From Nitrospiria bacterium (lineage in GTDB: Bacteria; Nitrospirota; RBG-16-64-22): DNA of 43,929 bases. A model generated the notes under the pieces. The model ran no database searches. It was not told where the DNA came from and saw only the letters and a list, made by a program, of their open reading frames with translations. The DNA lies in assembly GCA_919903025.1 (NCBI GenBank), contig CAKKSE010000031.1:1680-45608 (forward strand), in the 5' to 3' direction. The position numbers and the translations under genes are program-made. Shown in pieces: positions 1-8,778 of this stretch; positions within the stretch are counted from its first letter, which is position 1, and the number at the start of each line of letters is the position of its first letter.

Positions 1-122
1 GCGACCCGCCCTACGAAAAGCCCTCGTAGGGCAGCACACCGTGCCTGCCCTGCACTTAGGCGGGTTCGGCGACCCGCCCTACGAAAAGCCCTCGTAGGGC
101 AGCACACCGTGCCTGCCCTGCA
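1..122. repeat. Tandem direct repeat, ~54 bp unit at period 68 (1-54 and 69-122), each containing the hairpin CCCTACGA-N7-TCGTAGGG
   Basis: gcgacccgccctacgaaaagccctcgtagggcagcacaccgtgcctgccctgca occurs identically at 1 and at 69. Confidence 0.9.
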
Positions 123-172
123 CCCGCCGCGGTCCGCGTTCAACCCTCTTCCTCTGCAAGTGTCAAACGGGC

Positions 173-1813
173 ATGAAACGGAATCGTGACCGCTTCACCG
201 TCCCTGTTCTGATCCTGTTCCTCCTCCTGGCCCTAACCTTCTCTTTTGCCCATGCGGCGGAAACCCCGCGGAACGACGTCCTTCCCTCCGACGACGCCGC
301 GATCGTCCACTTGCTGAACCGGCTCGGGTACGGCCCCCGCCCGGGAGACGTGGCCAAGGTCCGAGAGATTGGCATCGAGACATTCATCGATAACCAGCTC
401 TCGCCGAATGCGATCCCCGACCCGGACATCGAGCGACGTCTCACCGGCTTCAAGACCCTCACAATGAGCACCACCGAGCTCATAGAGGCATTCCCGCCGC
501 CCGATCCTAAGAACCGGAAAGAGAACGCCCAGCCCCGAGGGCGCCGCCCCGGTCACGAGATCATCCTCGAGCTTTCCAAGGCGAAGCTCCTTCGGGCCGT
601 CTACTCGGAGCGACAGCTTCAGGAAGTCATGACCGATTTCTGGTTCAACCACTTCAACGTTTTCACAGCCAAGGGAATCCTTCCATGGGTCGTCCCGTCG
701 TACGAGCGGGACGTCATCCGCCCCCGCGCCCTGGGGAAGTTCCGCGATCTCCTGGGCGCCGTCGCCGAGTCGCCTGCAATGCTCTTCTACCTGGACAACT
801 GGATGAGCGCGGGGGACTCACCGAACGCGAACGCTGACGATCCAGGCCGCCGGGCCCTCCGGGCGCGCCATCCGCGCTGGTTCCGGGACCTCCCCCCGCC
901 ACGCCCGCAAGCCCGTCCGGCGAAACGCCGGGGGATCAACGAAAACTACGCCCGCGAGCTCCTCGAGCTCCATACGCTCGGCGTAGACGGAGGATACACC
1001 CAGGAAGACGTCCGCCAGGTCGCTTTGGCCTTCACGGGCTGGACGATCGCCGAACCGCGCAGAAATCCGCGCGCCGTCTTCAACGGCCGGATGCACGACG
1101 GGAGCCAGAAGACCGTTTTGGGACGGACCATTCCGCCCGTCGGCGGCGCCCATGAGGGCGACTTCCTCCTCGACCTCCTGGCCCGGCATCCCAAGACGGC
1201 TGAACACGTCAGCCGGAAGCTCGCCCTCCGGTTCGTCTCGGACGATCCGCCGCCCGCTCTCGTGGCCCGGCTCGCGGACACGTTTCGGCGGACAGATGGA
1301 GACGTCCGTGCGATCCTTGCGGCGCTTTTCCGTTCGCCCGAGTTCTGGTCCGAAGAAGCCCGCCGGGCGAAGATCAAGACGCCGCTCCAACTCGTCGTAT
1401 CGTCGCTTCGCGCGACGGGCGCGGAGACCGACGCGGGCCTCCCGCTCCTGCGCGTCCTCAAGGAGATGGGCCAGCCCCTCTACCTCTGCCAGCCGCCGAC
1501 CGGATACAAGGAGACGGCGGAGACGTGGTCCGGGACAAACGCGATCGTTCAACGCGCCAGTCTCGCCGCGGGCCTCGCCGCCAATCGGTTCCCCGGAACG
1601 AAGACGGACGCTCGCTTCCGGGCGGACGCGCCGAGGGATGCCCCCACCGAGCAAGCCATCGAGGAAATCGGCCGCGCCCTCCTGGGGATTCCTGTCTCGA
1701 AGGAAAGCGTCCAGAGGACGGCGCTCGCCGCCGGCAGGCAGGGGACCTCCCCCGGCGATGTTTCGGCCCTCACCGCCCTCCTTCTGGGCTCCCCCGAGTT
1801 CCAGAGGCGGTAG
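173..1813 (+). CDS. DUF1800 family protein, probably exported
   Basis: 546-aa ORF with N-terminal signal-like segment; motifs HLLNRLGYGPRPGDV, MTDFWFNHFNVF, NENYARELLELHTLGVDGGYTQEDVRQVALAFTGW typical of DUF1800. Confidence 0.9.
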   Translation: MKRNRDRFTVPVLILFLLLALTFSFAHAAETPRNDVLPSDDAAIVHLLNRLGYGPRPGDVAKVREIGIETFIDNQLSPNAIPDPDIERRLTGFKTLTMSTTELIEAFPPPDPKNRKENAQPRGRRPGHEIILELSKAKLLRAVYSERQLQEVMTDFWFNHFNVFTAKGILPWVVPSYERDVIRPRALGKFRDLLGAVAESPAMLFYLDNWMSAGDSPNANADDPGRRALRARHPRWFRDLPPPRPQARPAKRRGINENYARELLELHTLGVDGGYTQEDVRQVALAFTGWTIAEPRRNPRAVFNGRMHDGSQKTVLGRTIPPVGGAHEGDFLLDLLARHPKTAEHVSRKLALRFVSDDPPPALVARLADTFRRTDGDVRAILAALFRSPEFWSEEARRAKIKTPLQLVVSSLRATGAETDAGLPLLRVLKEMGQPLYLCQPPTGYKETAETWSGTNAIVQRASLAAGLAANRFPGTKTDARFRADAPRDAPTEQAIEEIGRALLGIPVSKESVQRTALAAGRQGTSPGDVSALTALLLGSPEFQRR

Positions 1814-1847
1814 GCCTTGAGTCCGAAGAGCGCTTGGCATTGAATTC

Positions 1848-1889
1848 CCCTCTCCCCCTTCTTGGGGGAGAGGGCCAGGGTGAGGGGGA
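1848..1889. repeat. Dispersed palindromic repeat (CCCTCTCCCCC-N5-GGGGGAGAGGG plus agggtgaggggg)
   Basis: Perfect 11-bp stem 1848-1858/1864-1874; the same family recurs several times in the window. Confidence 0.85.
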
Positions 1890-1900
1890 AAGGATCAGGC

Positions 1901-3133
1901 ATGATCAGTCGAAGACGTCTCTTGAAGATCTCCCTCGCGGCGGGCGGCATCTTCGCCTCCCGCTGGTCCGGCACCGTTCCCCCTTCCTTCGCGTCCACTG
2001 AAACACCCCGCCGCGGCAAGACGCTCGTCGTCGTCTTCCAGCGCGGCGGCGCGGACGGCCTGTCGATGGTCGTCCCCCACGGCGATCCGGCGTACGCAGG
2101 ACTTCGCCCCGGGATCGGAATCCCTCCCCCTGGACGGCCGGATGGCTCGGTCGATCTCGATGGTTTCTTCGGCCTGCATCCGTCGCTCGAACCCCTCCAT
2201 CTCTACTGGAAGGAGAAACGGCTCGCCGCGATCCACGCCGTCGGCTCGCATGACCCCACGCGGTCGCACTTCGACGCCCAGGACCACATGGAAACCGGCA
2301 CGCCAGGGAACAAGCAGACATCCGATGGCTGGCTCGGACGCATGCTCCGGGCGTATGACCCTCAGACCCCGCCAGGGCTCAGGAGCCTTGCCATCGGATC
2401 GACGATGCCGCGAATCCTGCGGGGCGACCCCAGCGCCCTCGCTCTGCCCTCCGTCACTTCCCCCCGCGCCAAGGCGCTCTTCGGCTCGGCACTGGCCTTC
2501 GAACCGCTCTATGCTGGCGCCCCTTCATCTTCCGGAGAAGGCGACTACGCCTTCCGCCTCTTCGACCGGCTTCGCCGGTTCGATTTCTCCTCTCTTCCCC
2601 TCGCAAGTAACGCGAATTATCCCAGGTCGCCCTTCGGCCAGGCCATGCGGGAAATGGCAACGGTCATCAAAGCGAATCTGGGACTCGTCGCTGGCTTCGC
2701 CGATTCCGGCGGATGGGACACGCATGTGAACCAGGGCGGCTCGATCGGCCAGCTTGCCACGCGCCTTTCGGACCTTGCCGCCGGGATTGCCGCGTTCTCG
2801 AAGGACCTCGGACGCAAGCTCGACGACGTCGTCCTTCTCACGATGACGGAGTTCGGACGGACGGCCCGGGAGAACGGGAACCGCGGAACCGATCACGGCC
2901 ACGGGAGTGCGTTTTTCGTCCTGGGCGGGAGCGTGCGCGGAGGGAAGGTCTACGGGAAGTGGCCCGGCCTTCGGCCGGAGACCCTTTACGAAGGCCGCGA
3001 CCTCGCCGTCACCTCGGACTTCCGCGACGTGGTCTCTCGGATCCTTTCCGGCCACTTGGGGCTTCAGCGGCTCGACGGCGTCTTCCCCCAGCATCCCCCC
3101 GCCCAGGAAGAACTCAGGCATCTCCTGAACTGA
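1901..3133 (+). CDS. DUF1501 family protein with Tat-like signal
   Basis: ORF 1862-3133; ATG at 1901 gives MISRRRLLKISLAAGG; VVFQRGGADGLSMVVPHGD, HDPTRSHFDAQDHMETGTPG, TMTEFGRTARENGNRGTDHGHGSAFFVLGG motifs; follows DUF1800. Confidence 0.9.
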   Translation: MISRRRLLKISLAAGGIFASRWSGTVPPSFASTETPRRGKTLVVVFQRGGADGLSMVVPHGDPAYAGLRPGIGIPPPGRPDGSVDLDGFFGLHPSLEPLHLYWKEKRLAAIHAVGSHDPTRSHFDAQDHMETGTPGNKQTSDGWLGRMLRAYDPQTPPGLRSLAIGSTMPRILRGDPSALALPSVTSPRAKALFGSALAFEPLYAGAPSSSGEGDYAFRLFDRLRRFDFSSLPLASNANYPRSPFGQAMREMATVIKANLGLVAGFADSGGWDTHVNQGGSIGQLATRLSDLAAGIAAFSKDLGRKLDDVVLLTMTEFGRTARENGNRGTDHGHGSAFFVLGGSVRGGKVYGKWPGLRPETLYEGRDLAVTSDFRDVVSRILSGHLGLQRLDGVFPQHPPAQEELRHLLN

Positions 3134-4043
3134 ACGAAGAGCGGGCGGGGGGAGTCTGCTCCGGGGTGGAAGTCAGTCGGTCTCGGAGCCGACGGGCCTC
3201 CGCGTCGTGGCGGTCTGTTTTCCGGAACGCCAGCCAGATTTCGTTGACCACGCGTTGGGGTGGTTCCCAGAGAACACGCGCGCTCTTCGCCTTCAGGGCA
3301 GCCCTGCACAAGTAGTCGGGCAACAGACTGATCCCGATGCCCAGCTCAACCGCCCTCAGAATGGCGTGGAGATTCGGTATCACAAGCACGGGCCGGATAT
3401 CCGGCCGTCGACCGAAGCACTCCTGCCAGAATCGGCGAATGATCGGCAACTCCGTGCCATAGCTGATCCACTCCTGGGCCGCAAGCCATTTCTCCGCCTG
3501 GCTCAGGTTCCCGCGGCCTGGCCCGCCTCGCGGACTCTTGCCGGGAGGCCCGACCAGAATGAACCGCTCGTCCGCTAGCTTGCTGTATTCAATCCCGCTC
3601 GTGGATAGGCGCTGCGTGGCGATGACCATGTCAAGGTCACCGCGATCCAGCTTTTCCAGCAGGTCGCGCGCGTGACCGAACCCCACCCAGTAGCGAAACT
3701 GCAGGCCGAACAGCCGATCCATCACCCTTTCGACGAAGTACTCGACTGGAGAGCCGATCCGGAAGACGCGGTCTTCTGACGGCGCCTGAAGCTTTGTTCC
3801 TCGCAACGCTTGCCCCAACCTGTCAACGGCCTGGGCCACTTCGCTGTAGAGCGCCTTGCCGGGCTCGGTCGGAACCATCCGACGGGGCGTCCGGAGAAAA
3901 AGCGGATGGCCCGCTTTCGCTTCCAGGGCCAGGATATGCTGGCTCACGGCCGGCTGCGTGAGGAACCGCACCCTCGCGGCGGCCGAGACCGTCCCTGAGC
4001 GGTAGACCGCGACAAAACTACGGAACCATTCGAGGTCAACCAT
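3114..4043 (-). CDS. LysR family transcriptional regulator
   Basis: N-terminal HTH MVDLEWFRSFVAVYRSGTVSAAARVRFLTQPAVSQHILALEAKAGHPLFLR; 309 aa; divergent from the next gene. Confidence 0.92.
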   Translation of the reverse strand: MVDLEWFRSFVAVYRSGTVSAAARVRFLTQPAVSQHILALEAKAGHPLFLRTPRRMVPTEPGKALYSEVAQAVDRLGQALRGTKLQAPSEDRVFRIGSPVEYFVERVMDRLFGLQFRYWVGFGHARDLLEKLDRGDLDMVIATQRLSTSGIEYSKLADERFILVGPPGKSPRGGPGRGNLSQAEKWLAAQEWISYGTELPIIRRFWQECFGRRPDIRPVLVIPNLHAILRAVELGIGISLLPDYLCRAALKAKSARVLWEPPQRVVNEIWLAFRKTDRHDAEARRLRDRLTSTPEQTPPARSSFSSGDA

Positions 4044-4189
4044 AATTATAATTATACATGATCCGATGATTTTTTATTTTCCTTATGCCTCGCCAATGTT
4101 TATCGTCACGTCCATACAAGGCGCAGCCGCCGGGTGTCCATGACGGACGCCCGGGAATCGACTCGACGTCAACTTGAGGAGGAGACGCC

Positions 4190-4864
4190 ATGAACAAGCG
4201 AAAAGGAAGCAGGATCCTGATCATCGTGACCAGCCATGACCGCATTGACGCGGACCGCCCGACTGGCCTGTGGTTCGAGGAGTTCGCCGTGCCTTACAGC
4301 AGGTTCAGGTCCAGCGGCTTCGATGTCACGGTGGCCAGCCCTCTCGGCGGGAATGCCCCCGTTGATCCTCGCAGCGAGCCGAAAGAGGACGCAGGCAAAA
4401 TCTGGCCGGACGCGTGTCGGGTCCTCCAGAGCACCGTCCCGATCGCGACGGTCAACGCCGCGGACTTCGATGCGCTGTTCCTGCCCGGCGGACATGGGAC
4501 GATGTTCGACCTGCCTCAGAATACCGTTCTGCGCGAGCTGATCGGCGAGATGGCAGACGCGGGCAAGGTCATCTCGGCGGTGTGCCACGGTCCCGCCGCG
4601 TTTGCCGGCGTCACGCTGCGGGATGGAACCCCCATGGTCGCGGGAAAAACGATGACATCTTTCACGGACGACGAGGAGCGCGCGGCGGGACTCGATGGGA
4701 AAATGCCCTTCATGCTTGAGACGCGGATGCGCGAGTTGGGCGCCCGGTTCGTCCCCCGCCCGAACTGGTCCGATCACGTTGAGTGCGACGGAAAGCTCAT
4801 CACGGGACAGAACCCGCAGTCCAGCGAAAGCGTGGCCGCCGCCGTCATGAAAGCACTCGGGTAG
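4190..4864 (+). CDS. DJ-1/PfpI family (type 1 glutamine amidotransferase-like) protein
   Basis: FLPGGHGTMFDLPQN and VISAVCHGPAAFAGV nucleophile elbow; 224 aa. Confidence 0.92.
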   Translation: MNKRKGSRILIIVTSHDRIDADRPTGLWFEEFAVPYSRFRSSGFDVTVASPLGGNAPVDPRSEPKEDAGKIWPDACRVLQSTVPIATVNAADFDALFLPGGHGTMFDLPQNTVLRELIGEMADAGKVISAVCHGPAAFAGVTLRDGTPMVAGKTMTSFTDDEERAAGLDGKMPFMLETRMRELGARFVPRPNWSDHVECDGKLITGQNPQSSESVAAAVMKALG

Positions 4865-4908
4865 CCCGCCGGCCGAAACCTCCGCCCGCCCCTGCCGGGC
4901 GCACCAAC

Positions 4909-4954
4909 AAGAAGGGCGAGAGGGGAACTCACGCCCCTCTCGCCCCTTGTTCTT
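4909..4954. terminator. Bidirectional intrinsic terminator between convergent genes
   Basis: Perfect stem GGGCGAGAGGGG (4914-4925)/CCCCTCTCGCCC (4934-4945), flanked by caacaagaa and cttgttctt. Confidence 0.8.
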
Positions 4955-4978
4955 AGGCCGCCCAGCCGTACGGTCGGC

Positions 4979-6637
4979 TTAGTAGATGTCCTTCATCGTG
5001 TTGTAGACGTTGAACTTGCCCGTCGGCGTGACGAGCCGCGGGTCCTTGAGCCGGGCCACTTCCTTGAGCGTCTTGTCGTCGTAGACGACGATCTCGCTCT
5101 GCTTGTCCTTTCTGTCCCAGATCGAGACCCAGACCTCCGTCCCCTCCTTGTTGTACTCGAAGTGGACGGCGCGCCCGTGATCGGCCGCTTCCCAGCATTT
5201 GGCCGTCTTGTCGCCCGTCTTCTTGTTGATGACGCAGATGCTTCGCTGGACCTTGGGATCCGGATTCAGGGCGTGGTCCACCCAGATCCAGTCGCTCTTC
5301 GGATGGGTCTTCATGAAGAGACTGCCGCCCCCCAGGAGCGTCACGTCACGGACGACCTTCCAGGCGTACTGGGGATGCTTCTGCGGGTCGGTCCCCCATA
5401 CGGAGAGCTTCCCCTCGCCCAGGTGGACCGTCCCGTTCACCGGACCGTACTTCGGGTCGAGCCAGTTGCCGCCCCGGCCGGGATGAGGCTTCGCGCCGAC
5501 GTTGATGACCGCCGCGAGCTGTTTGGTCTGCGAATCGACGACGACCATCTTGTCCCGCATGTTGGCCGCGACCATGAAGTACCGCTTCGTCGCGTCCCAG
5601 CCCCCGTCGTGCAGGAACGGAACGCCTTCGATCTGCGTGATCTTGAGGTTGATGAGGTCGGCGTAGTCCACGATCCAGATCTGTCCCGTCTCCTTCACGT
5701 TCACGATCCATGATGGATCCCGGTGGGAGGCCACGATCGAGGCCACGCGCGGCTCGGGATGGTACTCGTGCGTGTCGACCGTGTATCCGCGGGTCGAAAC
5801 GATCTTGAGCGGCTCGAGCGTCTCGCCGTCGAGGATCGAGAAGTTCGGCGGCCAGTAACAGCCGACGATGGCGTACTTGTCCATGAAGTTGCCCTTTGGC
5901 CCCTTGTACTTGCTCGTGTCGATCGACCGGGCGTCGGCGCACGCCTTGATCTCGGCGACCTTGTCGGGCTTCTTCAACCAGAGATCGATGACCGTCGCCT
6001 TGCCGTCGCGGCCGATCGTGTAGACGTACCGGCCCGAGCCGGACATCCGGGAGATATGGACGGCGAAGCCCGTGTCGACGACGCTCACGATCTCCTTGGA
6101 CTTCGAGTCGATGATCGCCACCTGCCCCGCGTCACGGAGCGTGACCGAGAAGAAGTTCTGCCAGTCCAGGTTGTGCTCGGGCTTTTTGGGGCGCTGGGCG
6201 GGCGGAACGATCAGCTTCCACGATTTCTTCATGTCGCCCAGCGACATCTCCGGCGGCTGGGGCGCGTCGATCTGAATATAGCGGGCCATCAGGTCGCTCT
6301 CCGCCTCCGTCAGGATTCCCTGCTGTCCCCAGTTCGGCATCCCGCCCGGCGTCCCGTAGGTGATGAACGCCTTGAGCGTCTCCGTCCCCATCTTCCGGGT
6401 CTTGTCCGGAAGAAGGCTCGGGCCCGTCGCTCCCTTGCGGAGCGTGCCGTGGCATCCGGCGCAGCGGTCGAAGTAGATCTGTTTGGCCTTTTCGAATTCC
6501 TGGGGTGCGACTGTGGGGACGGCCGGGGCCGGGGCCGGGGCCTGGGCCCCGGCGGGGACGGACGGCATCAGGGCAAGCAAAGCGGCCCCCAGCACCCCTC
6601 CCATTACCGCGGACATCCGCTTTCCTCTGCGATCCAT
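4979..6637 (-). CDS. nirS: Cytochrome cd1 nitrite reductase
   Basis: ORF 4979-6787; likely ATG at 6637 with upstream AGGAGG and signal peptide; RCAGCH heme c site, MPNWG, VHISRMSGSGRYVYTIGRD, YHPEPR and FLHDGGWD (the two active-site His regions), C-terminus TPTGKFNVYNTMKDIY as in NirS. Confidence 0.93.
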   Translation of the reverse strand: MDRRGKRMSAVMGGVLGAALLALMPSVPAGAQAPAPAPAVPTVAPQEFEKAKQIYFDRCAGCHGTLRKGATGPSLLPDKTRKMGTETLKAFITYGTPGGMPNWGQQGILTEAESDLMARYIQIDAPQPPEMSLGDMKKSWKLIVPPAQRPKKPEHNLDWQNFFSVTLRDAGQVAIIDSKSKEIVSVVDTGFAVHISRMSGSGRYVYTIGRDGKATVIDLWLKKPDKVAEIKACADARSIDTSKYKGPKGNFMDKYAIVGCYWPPNFSILDGETLEPLKIVSTRGYTVDTHEYHPEPRVASIVASHRDPSWIVNVKETGQIWIVDYADLINLKITQIEGVPFLHDGGWDATKRYFMVAANMRDKMVVVDSQTKQLAAVINVGAKPHPGRGGNWLDPKYGPVNGTVHLGEGKLSVWGTDPQKHPQYAWKVVRDVTLLGGGSLFMKTHPKSDWIWVDHALNPDPKVQRSICVINKKTGDKTAKCWEAADHGRAVHFEYNKEGTEVWVSIWDRKDKQSEIVVYDDKTLKEVARLKDPRLVTPTGKFNVYNTMKDIY

Positions 6638-6790
6638 GGACGTTCCTCCTCTGCCTGGGGCGGCGGCCGCGCTACGGCGGGCGACAGACACCGGGTTAGT
6701 CATCACGTGATGATGATGGCGCATGGGGGGAAGCAATCGTCCCCTCTTTTCGCAGAAAGCCCGTGAGATCGCCATGACACAGATCATAAC

Positions 6791-8062
6791 TCAGAAACGC
6801 GACAATCGGATCGACGCGGACGACATCCCGTCGTCGCGCCGCCATCGTCCTTCAAGATTCTTCCCATCGGCCGCGACGATCATGTAGCCCGAACCCGAGA
6901 CCCCGTCCGCGTCACGCCCCTGGAAGTCGACCCGGTTCCCCTTGTACGACCCCGTCATCACCGATCGGAATCCCGGTCCGTAGCGGAAAACGATCTTTCC
7001 CTGCGTCTGCGAAACGTGCGCCGGACCGCGCCTCTCGTCCGCGGACTGCTCGTTCCGGATCGTGATCGCCCACGTCCCCGAAAGATCGAACGCGGGCTTC
7101 TCCTCCACCGCCTTCCGGGGGGCCGCCCGGACCAGATCGAGCGACCACCGGAGGCCCGAGGCCTCCACCTCGATCTTGTCGTCGTCCACGACGAAGTTCG
7201 CCGCGCGCCATTCCTCCTCGGAGCGGCCGATCCTCATTCGGTGGCCGCCCGCGAACCCGTGCGATTTCCCCGTCGGCCACATCCGGAAGATCAGCTCGCC
7301 CGGCGCGAACGCGAACTTCCCTCGTCCCGGCGCAGGAGCGCTCATGACGCCCTGGAACATCCCGCCCTTCTCGTGCGACACGTCCACCTCGTATGGAACG
7401 TCTGTACCTTTGGACCGGTAGCGCCCCGCCGTCACGGCGTGCTCCGGAACGACCGATGGATCGAGGACGAATCCGGCCGGCTGTGTCTCGACCGTCCGTT
7501 GCCGGGCGTCGCCTCCTTCGGGAACGACCCACGCCGTCGTGGTGAAACGGAACGGGATCTCGCTCAGCCACTCTCCCCGAACGGAGCAAAGACCTTCTGT
7601 CATCCCGCTCCTCGTCCGGAACGCCATCCCCGTCCCCCGGATCGTGACAGCGAGCTCTCCGTCCCGCGAGACGGCATCGGTTTCGGTCGACGGGACGCCC
7701 GGAAGACGCTTGCGGACGCGGACCTGAACCTCGCCATTCTTCAAACCCTTCGAAGTGACTTGAATGATCGACCGGCCGCGAACCATCTTTGTCGGCGGAA
7801 ACAGGTTGCCCGCCACCTCGTAGGCGCATTCGGGAACGGCGGGATCCAGGATGATCGAATACGTCCCCTCGGGAAGAATGCGAACCTGAACGGTCAAGGT
7901 GCCCGTCCCGCCCGTTTCGATCGGGAGAACGCTTTCGAGGATCTGGCCTGGACTGAGGCGGACGCCGGCGGGGGCTTTCGCCTCTCCAAAGACTGGAGCG
8001 ACGGCCGCAAAAGGGAGACCGGCGGCAATAATGACGGCAAGTCGGGAAGCGCTGAGATTCAT
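6791..8062 (-). CDS. Secreted protein of unknown function
   Basis: 423-aa ORF with signal-like N-terminus MNLSASRLAVIIAAGLPFAAVAPVFG; no family recognised. Confidence 0.7.
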   Translation of the reverse strand: MNLSASRLAVIIAAGLPFAAVAPVFGEAKAPAGVRLSPGQILESVLPIETGGTGTLTVQVRILPEGTYSIILDPAVPECAYEVAGNLFPPTKMVRGRSIIQVTSKGLKNGEVQVRVRKRLPGVPSTETDAVSRDGELAVTIRGTGMAFRTRSGMTEGLCSVRGEWLSEIPFRFTTTAWVVPEGGDARQRTVETQPAGFVLDPSVVPEHAVTAGRYRSKGTDVPYEVDVSHEKGGMFQGVMSAPAPGRGKFAFAPGELIFRMWPTGKSHGFAGGHRMRIGRSEEEWRAANFVVDDDKIEVEASGLRWSLDLVRAAPRKAVEEKPAFDLSGTWAITIRNEQSADERRGPAHVSQTQGKIVFRYGPGFRSVMTGSYKGNRVDFQGRDADGVSGSGYMIVAADGKNLEGRWRRDDGMSSASIRLSRF

Positions 8063-8073
8063 GGGAAGGGCTC

Positions 8074-8730
8074 TCAGGATTTCGACGCAGACGGACGGAC
8101 GACCTCTCCCTCGGGGATGTCGCGCATCGCGGCTTGCGGAACGCTTGGAAATGGACCCGGAACCGGCCGGCCGGCTCCCCGGCAGGCGTCATGGACGACG
8201 GCCTCGAGATGCGCTAGCGCCTTGTCCAGGACACGGGCGTGGATCGGGGGAAGGAAGAAGACCAGATCCAACCCCGGAACCAGCCCCATCCCTTCTTCAA
8301 GGATCCTCTTGAGGACCGTTCCGGACACCTCGTCGAAGCCTTCTTCAGCCAGCCGGGCGAACTCTTTTTTCTTGTCGCGCGTCAGGACGGCGACGCACGG
8401 AACGATCCCGACCCGAAAGTCCGCCGGCGATGCGTTTCCCTCGGGAATCGGGATAGATCTCGCTTCCCCGTGCGTGTTCACGACCTCCGAGGGCCGGTTC
8501 TTGAGATCCCACGCCGCGTAGTCTCGAACGTCCATCGCGCGATTCCCAGCCAGGATCGAAAGGCCGAAATGCTCGTCAAAGAAATCCGTCAACCGCCAGG
8601 ATGGCGAAACCGAACCGAACGGCGCGGCCTTCCTGCCTTCCCCCGCCACAACGGCCAATGGAAGAACCATGGGAAAAGCCATGAGCGTCTCGGACGTTAT
8701 CTCGACTCTGCGGCGGATCTTCTTGACCAC
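8074..8730 (-). CDS. Hypothetical protein
   Basis: 218-aa ORF directly upstream of and codirectional with 6791-8062 (11-nt gap). Confidence 0.65.
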   Translation of the reverse strand: MVKKIRRRVEITSETLMAFPMVLPLAVVAGEGRKAAPFGSVSPSWRLTDFFDEHFGLSILAGNRAMDVRDYAAWDLKNRPSEVVNTHGEARSIPIPEGNASPADFRVGIVPCVAVLTRDKKKEFARLAEEGFDEVSGTVLKRILEEGMGLVPGLDLVFFLPPIHARVLDKALAHLEAVVHDACRGAGRPVPGPFPSVPQAAMRDIPEGEVVRPSASKS

Positions 8731-8778
8731 TCGACCTCCCGGAAGGACTCGAAGTGTAAAGGAATGTCAGGTTCCCGG

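Noticed and set aside
818-1840. Long antisense ORFs overlapping clear genes (for example 818-1840 -, 5723-6766 +, 25771-27567 +, 35779-37539 +)
   Set aside because: High-GC mirror frames: Arg/Pro/Gly/Asp-biased translations with no recognisable family motifs, opposite strongly supported genes.
6700-6713. FNR/DNR box upstream of nirS
   Set aside because: Half-sites are TCATCAC/GTGATGA rather than TTGAT-N4-ATCAA; kept only as an unassigned palindrome.
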